From Tetradesmus obliquus (Eukaryota > Chlorophyta > Chlorophyceae > Sphaeropleales > Scenedesmaceae), in NCBI GenBank assembly GCA_030272155.1, contig CP126205.1, positions 4,452,501 to 4,516,500 of the forward strand: a DNA stretch of 64,000 nucleotides. The letters are read 5' to 3'. Shown here one piece after another: positions 14,017 to 25,880 of this stretch. The position numbers were made by a program, and so were the translations under genes. The stretch's first letter is position 1, and every line of letters starts with the position of its first letter. The notes under the pieces were generated by a model. The model saw only the letters and a list, made by a program, of their open reading frames with translations, did not search any database and was not told the DNA's origin.

Positions 14017-16946
14017 ATGCGTAAAATCAGTTGTTTAATCTGTCTGGGCTTGCTGCTATGCATAGCACAGGTGAGTAGCTGGAGGCAGGGTTGCTGCAGG
14101 CCGGAGCAAACCAACAGCAGCAGCGTGCCAACCACCTGCTTCAATCGTTGCAGGCGCAGGATGCAGCAGAGCCGGAGGTACAAGCCAGCAGCGAACCAGC
14201 AGCTGACAGGTGAGAGCGATGACATCGCTGCTGGGGCTCTTCCTGCCTGTGGCACTGCCTACAGCAGCAGCGCAGCAGCTGCCCTGCTTGCCCTGCTAAA
14301 CAGCTGGATCATCTGCCTGCACTGCCTGCTTGGCCTGCAGTCCGCCTAAGAAGGCTTCGGTGCTAGGCGTGGACAGCATTTCAGTGACGGTGTATGCAGC
14401 GGACGGCAAGAAGGAGTCCACCAAGAAGGGCAAGCTGGACGAGGCACTGCTCAAGGCCACAGCGCTGCGCTCAGGGCAGTACGTGGAGGTGCGACAACAG
14501 CACGCAGCAGCATGCAGCGGCATGCAGCAATGCAGGGGTGGCTTTTAAAAACGGCAGCGCAGTGCAGCAGCAGGAGCAACAACAGGACGCAGGTGCACTT
14601 GCTGCGGCAGTTGTGCGTACTGGCAAGGCGCGGCATACTGTGAATGGCGCAGCACCCCGAAGGGAACACGTCCCAGCAGCAGCTGTTGCTGGGCTGTGTG
14701 CTCACTGCACCCACAGCAGTGAGGCAGCCCTTCCCAGCACACCACATCTGTGATGGAGCACAGGCCACTGCAAAGCAGGCACAGGATCGTGCAGCATGTA
14801 CGAGCGCAGCCGTACATCATGAGGACTGTGGGGCTAGTAATCACCATCGCTGCCTTACCAACCTGCGACGGCGCACACCTTTGAACCTCGCCTCACCACC
14901 ACCCTTACCATGCCTTCCGTCCCCACCCAGGTGTCCTTCACGCCGCTGGACAGCCGCACATCACAAGCGCGTTAGCATATAACCTTCTCCGCCATGTCTG
15001 AATTTCAAAACACTAGTAACACGCACCCCTGCACCGCTCCTTCCCCACCCAGGTGTCCTTCACGCCGCTGTTGGACGGCGCCCCCGCCAAGCCTCAGCAG
15101 GCCATGCTGGCTGCTGCATCCAAGGCCTACCCTGGGCTGACTGCCTATGCAGTGGCCAAGGCCCAGAAGGGCGGCAGCCACGTGGCCAGCCTGGGCACGG
15201 CCGCCATTGAGAAGCAGCTGGGAAGCCTGGTGAGCAGTGCTGTGGCTGCTTGGGGGCAGGGCAGCCGCAGTTTCGCGAGGCGCAACGCAGTGGCAAGACA
15301 AAAGGCGATCTAGAGGGCATCCATGTGCATGCAGTGGTGTGAGTGAATAGGGTGCAGCGTCCAGGACAGGCTCAGCCAGTGCGGGCTGGACTAACTGCAT
15401 GCGCATCGACTTACCGTGGCTGCCATGCATTGCGCGCCGTCACCTGCTGCTGCTGCTGCTGCTGCTGTTCCTGCAGGGTGGCGAGCTGGCGCTGAGCCTG
15501 CTGCTGGCTTGTAAGCAGCTTGCAGTCAAAACATACTTTTGTATTTCAAATTCGCTGCCCCTGCAGGGTGGCGAGCTGGCGCTGAGCCTGCTGCTGGGTG
15601 ACCCTGCAGCCCCCCTGGGTGTGAGCGGCAGCATCGGCAGCCTGCTGCTGCCGGAGGCGGCCACGGGCAGTGCTGCGCCCAAGCCCAAGCTGCTCACCGC
15701 TGGCCACCAGCCCGTGAACAACTTCAAGCCCAACATCGCACACATCTTCGTGAGTGGACGCGCCTGCGCGGCCAGCAGGAACAGCAGCAGCCTGGTGCAG
15801 CAACCTGCACAGGTGGCAGCAGCATAGCAGCCCAACATTGCACACACCTTCGTGGGTGGACGCGCAGTGTGCCTCACAGCAGCCATTCAGCGGCGCCTCT
15901 GTGAAAGTGTGCATGCTCATCTTACAGCAAGAAACTGACATTAACATGATCAGCTGGACTCCTGCGCCGGCTGTCTTGCCTCTGCTTTGCTGCTGGTGGC
16001 TGTGGCGTTGGATCTGGCCCCTCACACCTGCCCTGTCGTGCTGTGCTGGCCCCGCGCCCTGTGTACATTTGCCCCCTGCGCAGCGCACCCCTGACAAGCG
16101 CGCCCCTGCCGTGGTGAGCCTGGCCTTCACCGGGCTGGCGCTGGCCCCCCTGGCGCTGCTGGTGCTGTACCTGGGAGCACTGGGCGTGAACTTCGCGGTG
16201 AGCGGCACGGCAGGGCTGCGGCACATCGGTGCTGTGGATGCAGAGTTCTGCACTCTACTGGGCAAGCTGACAGTGCAAGACGTACTGAGTGCCTTGCCAC
16301 GTGGAAGCATGGTTGGGCTGCCAGACAAGTGCACCTGTGATGCACGCGTGATGCGCCTCTACCAAATGCGCAACTGACACCAACACTGGCGCTGCCAGCC
16401 TCACCTGGCCAGTAGCAGCAGCCTTGCCAGCCTCACCTGGCCAGTAGCAGCAGCCTTGCCAGCCTCACCTGGCCAGTAGCAGCAGCCTTGCCAGGCACAT
16501 TGACCGCCGTCCTGCACCATCACATTCGGCTTCTCCCATCAGGTCGCTTCAACCGTCCTGTTTATAGAGTGCCTGAGGTTATGGACGATGGTGTTGATGC
16601 TATGGATTGATGGGTAACATGATGATGATGATAATAATGATGATGATGATGATGATGATGAGGCTTTGCACCACGTCCCGCGACCCGCTGCCTGCTCTCA
16701 CCCCCGCAGGGCTTCCCCTCCGGCACCGCTGGCCTGTGGGCGCTGCTGTTCCACGGCGGCATCGCGGCGCTGCTGGGCCTGTACGCGCTGTTCTGGCTGC
16801 GCCTGGACTTGGCGTCCACGCTGCCGGCAGCGCTGGGCCTAGGGGCCTTCACTGCGCTGACCGGCTACAAGGCGCTGTCGGCGCTGAGCGCGCAGCGCGC
16901 CGCGGAGGCCAAGGTGGCAGCGGTGGCGGTCAAGAAGGCGAACTGA
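14017..16946 (+). CDS. RPN2: Ribophorin II / Swp1 subunit of oligosaccharyltransferase (short form)
   Basis: Non-catalytic subunit of the ER-membrane complex that transfers glycan to Asn in N-glycosylation. Seven exons with matching phases: 14017-14070, 14154-14209, 14341-14488, 15053-15229, 15567-15749, 16084-16197 and 16710-16946, giving 322 aa. Exon 1 encodes a signal peptide (MRKISCLICLGLLLCIA). Then come the family beta-sandwich region ('DSISVTVYAADGKK', 'GLTAYAVAKAQKGG'), the diagnostic 'KPNIAHIF' plus 'RTPDKRAPAVVSLAFTGL', and three C-terminal membrane segments ('LALLVLYLGALGVNF', 'LWALLFHGGIAALLGLYALFWL', 'LPAALGLGAFTALTGYKAL'). It lacks the large N-terminal domain of animal and land-plant RPN2 and is close in size to yeast Swp1. 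Introns contain echoes of exon edges. Confidence 0.88.
14924..14952 (+). repeat. Echo of RPN2 exon 4 acceptor and start
   Basis: This copies the polypyrimidine-AG acceptor and first bases of exon 4 (15043-15076) in the preceding intron. The reading frame is lost soon after. Confidence 0.8.
15445..15507 (+). repeat. CTG tract and echo of RPN2 exon 5 start
   Basis: (CTG)n then TTCCTGCAG, then an exact copy of the first 31 bases of exon 5 (15567-15597, GGELALSLLL), then unrelated sequence starting GCTTGTAAGC, which contains a possible donor. It could act as a cryptic exon, but its length is not a multiple of three. Confidence 0.8.
15829..15859 (+). repeat. Echo of RPN2 exon 5 end and donor
   Basis: Matches the end of exon 5 and its donor (15728-15758) with two or three changes; the donor GTGAGT has become GTGGGT. 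Confidence 0.75.
16394..16494. repeat. Three perfect 32-bp tandem repeats
   Basis: A 32-bp unit starting GCCAGCCTCACC recurs at 16394, 16426 and 16458, inside the last RPN2 intron. Confidence 0.95.
16611..16660. repeat. (ATG/GAT)n microsatellite
   Basis: GAT repeats with ATA interruptions in the last RPN2 intron. Confidence 0.9.
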
Positions 16947-18134
16947 AGAGGTGGTGGCTGATGGGTGTGTTGTGGTTGTGGTGCAAGCTGTTTGCTGTGT
17001 GTGGGGTACGTGGGACGGGGTGGGCTGTGGTGACAGGCAGGAGCATGGTGGTGGCGTGTGGAAGATTACTGTGGTGCAAGCATACACAGCACAGGCCGAT
17101 CATGCATTTGCTGGCTGGTTCCATTCATCAGCTTAAGCTTCAGCAAGCTTGCTTGTCGGTGCAATAGAAGCCCCTGAGAACGTTGCTGTCACTGCGGTTG
17201 TCACGGTGCCATCAGCCCCTTCATGCAGGCACTGGCAGTTGGTGGTGCTGCATTGCTGAGTACAGATCTGAAGGGGGTTGCGTGCCGAGGTTTATTTTGC
17301 TGATGCTTTCAAGCTTAATTGTAGCCTGACAAGGCTTTCACTGCAGTAGAGAGAAGCAGCTGTGTCTGCCCAACCTTCTGGGCAAGCGGGCTAGTGGGTG
17401 AGGTAACTTGACATCATGATGGGACATTTGAGCCTGAGGTGCAACTTGCAGGTTAAACCCTCAGTCAGTGGCTGCGTTACAACATGTCACGTACCACCAA
17501 GTGCACAATGCACACACAGGACAATCCGCCCGTGTGTCATCTAGCCCATCTGGTGTGACATGGCTTGACTTCCGCAAGTCAAGCAACTTGCTTGACTTTT
17601 GAAGTGTCGGCACGCATGTTATCTGACTTGATCTGCAGTTGTGCGTAGTGCACAACACGCCTGCACCTGTTGATCCATCAAATTCCAAGGAAAAGACTGC
17701 ATTTTCACCTTCGTTGTTCCTTACAAAGAGAGAGTGAGCGGACCAGTCAGTTATCATTTAACAGGTCGTTGTTGACATTATGTATTAGTGTGAGACATTC
17801 AAATCTCGGGTGTGACAAGGCATAGGCCGCAAAAGTTTGAACAACATAATCTTCGGGAATGCAAATAATTGACAGATGACGCCTGTCGTGGACGCTGCCG
17901 TGTACCGCAACGACAAACAGCCTGAACTCGCTCCCATACGGAACAGCTGGTGACACATCTGCCTTACGCTGCAGCAGTACTGTCGATGTAATTTGTTTGA
18001 TCATGCAATCGGGTGCAGCCTCTGCACGGCAGCAGTCACAGCAGCAGGTACTTGTGAACACCGCACACAGACAGTACCAGTCGGTCTGGGTGTAGTTGGT
18101 GGGCAGTTAGACGTTTCACAACATACAAAAGTAC
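16947..18134. other. 1.2-kb intergenic region with two unassigned minus-strand frames
   Basis: It holds the RPN2 3' UTR and the promoter of the coiled-coil gene. Two adjacent minus-strand frames, 18061-17747 (104 aa) and 17757-17461 (98 aa), have balanced amino-acid composition unlike the triplet-repeat noise elsewhere, but no recognised family. A near-perfect palindrome (AAGTCAAGCAA/CTTGCTTGACTT) lies at about 17577-17600. TGTAA is present near 17987. Confidence 0.4.
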
Positions 18135-19669
18135 ATGGAGATTGCTGGAGCGGTAGAAGGCGATGGAGCTGGCGATGCAGCTGCTCAGCAACCACTTCAG
18201 CATGCTGCTGAGGAGTTAGGCAGCACACCTAGCAGCCCTGACGCTGGCAACCACGAATATTCAGAAGCCTTTGAGGAGAGCAGCAGCTTTGCGGGCCCAC
18301 CGTTTCCGGAAAGTAGCCAGCAGCCTCTAGAGCAGGAGGCAACGCATGCCCTGCATGACGCTGCGGAGTTGCAGGAAGCCCTGCAAGCACTGCAACATGG
18401 CAGCAGCCCTGCATCGCATGAGCAGCAAGGCTTTGAAGGCAGCAACTTCGAATGGAATCAGCAGCAGCAGGGGCATTTACTGTTGGTGGCAGAGGAACAG
18501 CTGCAGCATGGTGACAGCAGCCGTGCCAGCAGCCCGGCCAGCCCTCAGCTGCAGCAGTACCACCACCAGCAGCAGCAGCAGCTGCTGGAGCTGCAGCAGC
18601 AGTGGGCGGAGCAGGAGCAGGCGCGCATGCAGCGGCGCTCCGTCAACCTGGCAAGCAGCCCTGCTGCCAGCCAGCAGCAGCAGCAGGAGCAGCAAGACTC
18701 TGCTGCAGCTGCCGGTGCCGCTGCATCCACCGACACCGCTGCTTTAGAGGCTGCTGCCGATGCTAGCGGTGACAACAGCACAGAGGGTGGCAGTGGCGAT
18801 GAAGCCGCTGCTGCTGCTGCTGGGCGTGGCGAGTTGGGCAGCCCCTCCTGCTCAGTGTTCCTGGCCCCCGGCTCCATCACATCAAGCATGCACTTCAGCC
18901 AGCACCCACCACGCTCACCAACAGCAGCAGCAAGGGGGTCAGCAGTGCTGCGCAGGGGCATGGAGCGCCCCCCCTCTCCCCCGCTGTCACCCACGCCAGC
19001 AGCAGCGGCAGCGGCAGTGGCAGCAGCCGCGCCCGCCGCGGCCCGGCAGTCGCTGTCTGCGCTGCAGCTGCGCTGCCAGGCTCTGGAGGTGCGGCTGGAG
19101 CAAACGGGCCAGCAGGCGGCAGCAGCAGGCGCGGCGCTGGCAGCTGCACATGCCGCGCACAGCGCTGAGCAGGAGTCCATGCGGCAGTACTATGAGGTGG
19201 GTGCTGCAGTTGTGGTGGGATGAGGATTGTTGCATGCTGCGCATGGCTTGCTAGTGGTGCTATGCTACGCTGTAGATTGGGCTTTGTGGTGTGATGCTCA
19301 AGCATTGGCTGGTGTCAGCCACACCACTGCGGTACAGCTATGATACGTTTGCTGCCTGCACCCTGCAGCGCCACACTAAAAAATCTTATGAGCCCTGGAA
19401 CGTGACTTGATGTGCCGGTTTGCCTGCCTGCGACGCGGTCCTGCGCTGCCCCTGGCACCACAGGCGCAGCTGTCAGACAGGCAGGCCGAGCTGCAGCTGC
19501 TGATGCAGCACCTCGCGGCAGCAGCAGCGCGCACCGAGTCAGCGGCAGCCACCACAGCAGATGGCGGCGGCAGCACTGTGGTCATTGGTGCCGAGGAGAG
19601 CCTGGCAGCAGCCAGCATGGAGGGACACCACCCCTCCCCCCTCACCTCACAGGGCCTCAGCTCGCAGGG

Positions 19670-19709
<40 letters not shown>

Positions 19710-22700
19710 TCGGCAGCAGCAGCAGCAGCAGCAGCGGCGGCGGCTGCGCCACCTGGCAGCTCGGTGGCATCAGTGGCGGCTGGCGGGAGGCCGCTGTCGC
19801 CCTCACTGCTGGCGGCAGTGGCGGCCAATGCAGGGCTGGGCAGTGCTGCTGCTGCTGCTGCTGCTGGGGGAGGTGGTGGTGGTGGTGCCAGCAGTGCTGC
19901 CAGCCTGACTGACCTGGCGCTGCTGCGGCGTGAGCTGGGTCAGGCTGAGGGGCTGCTGCAGGCCTACCAGGCGGAGAACCAGGCGGCAGCACGGCGCATC
20001 AAGGTGGGGCGGAGGGGGGGGGGGGGGGGGGGGGGGGCGGCGATGATGCCGATGGGGGTTTACTTTACTGCCAATGCCACTTCAGTCGCGTGTATGCGTC
20101 CTGTGCTTGCACCCTGCATACCATTGCTCGGCAGTACTGCATGCAGGCAGATGCTGAAAAGTTGACCGCTGTGCCCCAGCGCACCCCCTGCTGCCCCCTG
20201 CTGACCTTGACGCGTGTCAAGCATTATGGCCCGCTGCCGCGCCAGGAGCTGGGCCAGGTAGGCAGCAGTGCTGCATGCAGCTCCATGCTGACACAACTGC
20301 TGTGCCCACACATTTACTGCTGATCTTTGCGTGTGTCAACACCACGTCGTGCATCGTGGCCTGCTGCTGCTGCCAGGAGCTGGAGGCGGCGCTGTCAGCA
20401 GCAAGGGCGGAGCTGGCTGACGAGGCTGGGCGGGCGCAGCGCGCAGGTGGGCGGCGGGCGCCCCAGCAGCAAGCTGCAGCTATGTGTGTGTGTACCTGCT
20501 GTACAAATGCAGTAAGTAAACTGTCTATCACATGCAAACAGCATGGAAATTGCGTGTTGTCAGGCGACAGGCCACTTGCACATTGACAGCAACCTTCAAG
20601 GCATTTCCAAGGTCGGTTGAGTGAATGGTACTTGAGCTGTCATCCCGCTGCTGCCGACGCAGCCGCCGCTGCTGCTGAGGCGCAGCGATCCAGCGGTGCT
20701 GCTGCTGCGGAGCGCCTCTCACGGCAGCTGCAGCTGGAGGGGCAGATGGAGGCGATGCAGGTGCGGGGCTCGGGTGGGGGTTCAGCTCTGGCTCGCTGAG
20801 CTGGCATCCCAGGTTGGCAGCACTGCCTGTTCTGCACGTGCTTGAGACTGCAACAAAAATGTACTACTGCTCGCTAGCCTGCATGCTGAACTCACTGCTT
20901 CAGCACACACGTGCTGTGTGCTGCGCTGAGCGCTGTGTCGCCTCCTGCTGCTGCTCTGCTGCCCCTTATTCGCTGCTGCATCTGTTTTAGGCTGCCTGGG
21001 GCGAGCGCGAGGGGGCGCTGCTGGCGCAGGTTGAGGCGCTGCGGCGGGAGCGGGCGCAGGCGGCAGCAGCAGCAGTGGCAGCGGCAGAGGGCCACGACGT
21101 GGCGCAGTGGCAGGTGAGCTGGCGGCATGCAGAGCTGCCCCGTCGGCTGCCAGGCTTGTGCGGTCGATCGGTGGCTTAGTGCATGTTGTCCAGGCGGAAC
21201 ATGAAATGCATGGTTCTGTTATTGATGATGTAGACTGCTGATGCACTTGTCAGCCTTACACTTGTATGTCACCCACGGTTTAGAGCAGAGGAGGAGCCCA
21301 ACTGCTGCTGCTGCTGCTGCTGCAGGCTGATGATGCGCTGGTGGCTGAGCTGCAGGGCCAGCTGCAGCAGCAGGAGGCACAGCACGCGGCACAGCTGCAC
21401 TCGCTGCAGCAGAAGCTGGCCTGGTGGGTGGGGTGGGCTGGGTGGGGTTGGGGTGGGGTTGCAGCAGCCTGCTTGCTGTGGGGCCTGGTGGCTCCAAGGG
21501 CGTGCAATGAGGTGCAGTTGGCAGCCAGCCCAGACGGTGCAACGCAATTGCACCTCCTGCCGCACACTGCAGCACAACTGCAGTGTCGTTCTGGCTGGTG
21601 TGACGCGCCACCACCTTCATCTCTTACCTCACGACGCTGCTGCTGCCTTCACCCTCACCCCTGCCATCCCAACCTGCCAGATATGCTGAGAACTACATGC
21701 GATGTGTTTGCGTGTTGGTTTGGAGCACGAGCCACGCCACTCTCCTTGCCATTCTGCTGCTGACCCCTGCTTCACCTGATACAGGTATGCTGAGAACCGG
21801 GCGCTGCTGGGCTCTGCTGGGCTCTGAAGCACAAGCTCTACAATGACCTAAACCCTGCCTTGACCCTGCCAACCTGCTGCTGCACTCAGCATCTCAGGTA
21901 TGCTGAGAACCAGGCGCTGCTGGGCTGACACACAGCCAACATGTCATCACCACTCACCCTGCTACCCTGCTTCATCACACCTGCCCTCATGCTGCCAGGT
22001 ATGCTGAGAACCAGGCGCTGCTGGGCTCTGCTGACGCGTTGGTGGCGCAGCAGGCTGACCTCATCCGCCAGCTGGAGGCACGCCTGGCAGCAGCTGAGGC
22101 GTCAGCGGGGCGGGGCCAGGCGGGTCGCATCGCTGAGCTGCAGCAGCAGGTGGCAGCGCTGCAGGTGCGGGCTGGCGCATGTTGGCTGGTGTAAGCTTGG
22201 AGTACCTGTGGGGTGCACTGCAGTTGGCGGGTGCTGCTAAAGCAACCTGCGTGCACAGCATGGCGAAGGCAGCACTCTTACTGCTTTTGTCCAGCAATGC
22301 CAAAACAGCAGCTAGACAGCAGCTGCTCACGGGGTTGATGCTGCTGCCAGTCAATGGCAGCAGTTCCTCTCAGCTGCAGCAGCAGGTCGCGGCGCTGCAG
22401 GTGCGGGCCAGGGCTGATGCACACACGTCAAGCTTGAGCTACTGTGGGTGTGGCCGTGGCCGTGGCAGGTGCTGCTGCGGTGGGCAGGTGCTGCTGTAGC
22501 TTGCTGTTGTTCAGCTGTGTTGAAGCAGCAATGACTGGCACTGGCTTGGGGGGTGAAGCCACTGCCGGTGCGGGGGTCTTGGGGAGGACGTTCCCTCCCT
22601 TGCATCACACCCTGCCTTGTCCTGCTGCGCTGTCTCGCCGCAGGAGGCGTTGGCGTCACGCCACCCCTCCTCAGTGGCGGCGCTGCTGGCGGCAGCCAAG

Positions 22701-24907
22701 CCGGGGCCGGCAGAGGCCGCGGCAGCAGCAGCGGCAGCCGCCACCATTGCGCAGCTGGAGGCGGCGCTGGTGCAGCAGGCAGCCAGCCACGAGGCCAGCC
22801 TGCGGGGGCTGCAGCAGCAGTATGAGGCACTGAAGGGAAGACTGGAGCAGAAGAGCGCCGCGCAGCAGGTGCGATTCACGACGCGACGTGCTTGAACAGT
22901 AGGCTGCGCGCTACATCAGAAGTCAGGAAGTGTTAGCAGAGTCAAGGTGGGCGTGGACCCCTAAAGCAGCGCGTGGCAGCCCAGGAGCCGGGAGAGCAGA
23001 GTGTGGTGTGCCAGGGTGTAGCTTGATGCAGCGAGCTGTTGACTGCGCATCTGCTGCGCAGCCGTGTCGCTGCGTACTGCCTGTGTGTCTCCGCAATTCG
23101 CATGCGCCGACACGCTTGTGTTTGCTGTGCTGTGCTGTGCTGCAGGCTGCTGCTGGCTCCAAGTCTCGCGTGCAGGCGCTCACCCAGCAGCTGGAGGAGC
23201 AGCGGGCCATGTACACGCGCCGCATACGCGCCCTGGAGGCGCGCCTCACAGCAGCGGAGGGCGCGGCAGCAGCAGCCAGCCGCCGCGCCAGCGCTAGCAG
23301 CAGCGGCGGCGGCTGGGGCGGTGCCAGGGGCCAGGCAGGCGCTGCTGCTGCTACTGCTGCTGCTGCTGGCTTGAGGGGGCCCAGGCAGCACGGCAAAGTG
23401 GGTGCAAGGCCTGGCAGGCCAGCAGCAGCTGCTGCTGACAGCAGCAGTGATGGCGACCATGCTGGTTCTGATGCAGCAGCAGCAGCAGCAGCAGGCGGCA
23501 GCAGTGAGGGTGAGGAGGCGCAGCTGGGTGAGGGCTCGCAGCCTGCTGCTGCTGCTGCTGCCGGGCGGCCTGCTGTTGCTGCGGGGCTGCTGCGTGTGCG
23601 TGAGCGGCAGATGGCCGGCCTGGTGGCACAGCTGGAGGAGCGCACCAGCCAGGTGAGGAGGGAGGGGTGGGTGGAGGGGGGGGGCAGTGGCAGCAGCGTG
23701 GTGTAAGGCTGCAGTTAGGCAGGAAGCATCAGCGCCTGTGGCTGGAGGAGCGCACCAGCCGGGTGAGGTGGTGTGTGTGTGGTGGTGGTGGTGGTGGGGG
23801 GGGGGGGTGCAAGACTAGCGGCATGGGAGGCTGTGCACTAAAGCGGTAGTGCCAGTAGAAGCCTTGGCTGCAACGTGTCTGCACGTTGTTGTTGTTGTTG
23901 TTGTTAAGGCGCATTGCCAGGTTGCATTAATGCAATATTGCATGAGGAGCTACGGAGCGGCGTGTGTGCAGCTGCTGTGCATGCCACGATGCACTTCTGG
24001 TGCTTTGTTGCTGCTGCCCCTCACATGCTGCCTGACATGCTGCCCTGCTGCCTGCGCTGCTGCGCTGGCCCCGCAGTACCTGCAGCTGCAGCAGAAGTAC
24101 CGCGCAGCAGAGCGGCAGCTCAAGGCGCTGGCAGCAGGGCAGCAGCAACAGCAGCAGCCGGCTAGCGACAGCAGCGAGGGCGGCAGCCCGCCAGCCAGGC
24201 CTGACGTGGCTGCTGCACAGGACGCCTCGCCACACCAGCAGCAGCAGCCGCAGCGCGCGGCAACCGGCAGGCGCGCTGGGACTGCTGCTGCTGCTGCTGC
24301 TGCTGTCAGCGCTGGGGGCGGCGCCAGCTGGCCTGCGCTGTGTGCTGAGCTGGAGGGGGAGGCTGAGGGGCTCAAGGCACAGCTGGCTGAGGCGCGGCGA
24401 GCAGCAGACAGCGCCGAGCAGCAGGTGCGTGTGTGGTTGTGGGTAGGGGAGGGGGCACGCCCTGGTGTGTGCTGCATGAAGATGTGTATGTATGTATGTA
24501 TGTATGTATGTATGTATGTATGTATGTATGTATGTATGTATGTATGTATGTATGTATGTATGTATGTATGTATGTATGTATGTATGTATGTATGTATGTA
24601 TGTATGTATGTATGTATGTATGTATGTATGTATGTATGTATGTATGTATGTATGTATGTATGTATGTATGTATGTATGTATGTATGTATGTGTACGTGTA
24701 TATGTGCTGGTTGAGGTATTTTGTCTCCGGGAATGCAGGGCATGGTGCAGTGGTGGCATGCAAAGCACGTACTGGGCAGTTACAGCAGGTCAACAGCATC
24801 TGCGCAAGCTGACCCACATGCGCCACAATTCACCACCCGCCTGCGCTGCCTTCTGCCCACTGCCACCCCCCACCCATCCACCAGGTGGCTCAACTCACAG
24901 CGCAGCT

Positions 24908-24949
<42 letters not shown>

Positions 24950-25880
24950 GGGCCACCTTGAGGGGCTGCTGCTGCCGCCCGGGCAGCTGCCCCCCGCGCC
25001 CTACCTGCTGTCGCTGGCTGAGGAGGCAGCAGCACGCGAGGCGGGCCGCTGGCAGCCGCAGCTGGCAGCACTGCAGGAGGTGCGGGGTGCAGCAGGGCGC
25101 ACTACTCCAGCATTGCTTCAGCTGCAGGAGCAGCAATGCTGAAATTCTGACTAGCTTGCTGCATGCATGCTTTGTAGCCGGCCGTAGCTAGCCGCACTAC
25201 AGGAGGTGCGCGGCACGGCTTGCTTGCTTGCAGCATGCATGCTGTGTGGCGAGCGGCACTGGTGACCCGCAGGTTGGGCTGATGCAGGCAGCAACATGTG
25301 TGCTGGCGCTTTACCTCAACGGTGCACTTGCAGCTTGACTGCTTGGCTGATACTGTCTCACAACATCTGCTGTCTCGTGCCGCCTTCTTCTTCCTCCCTC
25401 TTGCCCTGTCTGCCGCAGATGCTGGCGGCCTCTCAGGCTGAGGCGGCTGCGCTGTCACAGGAGCTGGCCCTGGCACGCGCTGGCAGCAGCAGCAGCAGCA
25501 GCCCCAGCCTGGCAGCGTTCCAGGCACTGGAGGCAAAGATTGCGGGGCTGGAGGCTGCAGCAGCAGCGCAGCGGCAGCAGCAGCAGGCGCAGCAGCAGCA
25601 AAAGCAGCAGCAGCAGCTGGCGGCACTGCTGGCGGGGCTTAACTCAGCAGGGGCTGGCAGCACTGCTGCTGCTGCTGGCCTGGCCCCACTGCTGGCTGGG
25701 CTGCCTGGTGGTGAATTAGTTGCAGCGCTGAGTCAGCAGTATGAGGCTGCACTGGCGGCCAAGGCTGCTGAGCTGGAAGGGTTTAGGGGTCAGCTGGATG
25801 GGCTGCTGGGGGCGGCACGGCAGCTGCAGCAGCAGCGGGCGGCGGGGGACGCAGGCGGCACAGCAGTGCAGCAGCACTAG
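18135..25880 (+). CDS. Large Ala/Gln-rich coiled-coil protein
   Basis: Twelve exons close in phase throughout: 18135-19196, 19464-20003, 20377-20446, 20663-20760, 20991-21113, 21326-21423, 21999-22164, 22644-22868, 23146-23652, 24077-24424, 24885-25079 and 25419-25880, giving about 1,297 aa. The first roughly 300 residues are disordered (Ser/Gln/Ala-rich, 'PPSPPLSPTP'). From about residue 310, heptad-rich segments alternate with low-complexity linkers: 'LSALQLRCQALEVRLEQTG', 'LLRRELGQAEGLLQAYQAEN', 'MYTRRIRALEARLTAAEG', 'YEAALAAKAAELEGFRGQL'. Poly-Gln stretches are coded by CAG runs. No catalytic domain or membrane segment is visible. The pattern recalls centrosomal or basal-body proteins such as CEP162, but coiled coils are easily over-matched, so the function is not assigned. 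Several introns contain exon-edge echoes. Confidence 0.75.
20014..20037. repeat. 24-base G homopolymer
   Basis: An uninterrupted G run starting 11 bases after exon 2's end. It is a likely site of sequencing-length error and could form G-quadruplex structure. Confidence 0.9.
21679..21998 (+). repeat. Three echoes of coiled-coil exon 7 acceptor and start
   Basis: Copies of 'AGGTATGCTGAGAACC' with following codons lie at about 21679-21695 (degenerate), 21783-21830 and 21894-21928, upstream of the true exon start at 21999. Only the last copy continues in frame. A separate echo of the end of exon 7 lies at about 22370-22403. Confidence 0.88.
23738..23768 (+). repeat. Echo of coiled-coil exon 9 end and donor
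   Basis: 'CTGGAGGAGCGCACCAGCC' plus a donor-like GGTGAGG repeats the end of exon 9 (23630-23660), about 100 bases into the intron. Confidence 0.8.
24484..24690. repeat. (TATG)n microsatellite, about 50 units
   Basis: A long uninterrupted tetranucleotide array inside intron 10 of the coiled-coil gene. It creates long spurious frames on both strands (for example His-Thr-Tyr-Ile repeats). Confidence 0.97.

Noticed and set aside
23927..24826. Long frames (299, 272 and 370 aa) with His-Thr-Tyr-Ile or Met-Tyr-Val-Cys repeats
   Set aside because: They are translations of the (TATG)n microsatellite in a coiled-coil gene intron.
18135..25880. Assignment of the coiled-coil protein as CEP162
   Set aside because: Only generic heptad and Leu-Arg-Glu patterns are shared; coiled coils match too easily for a named call.
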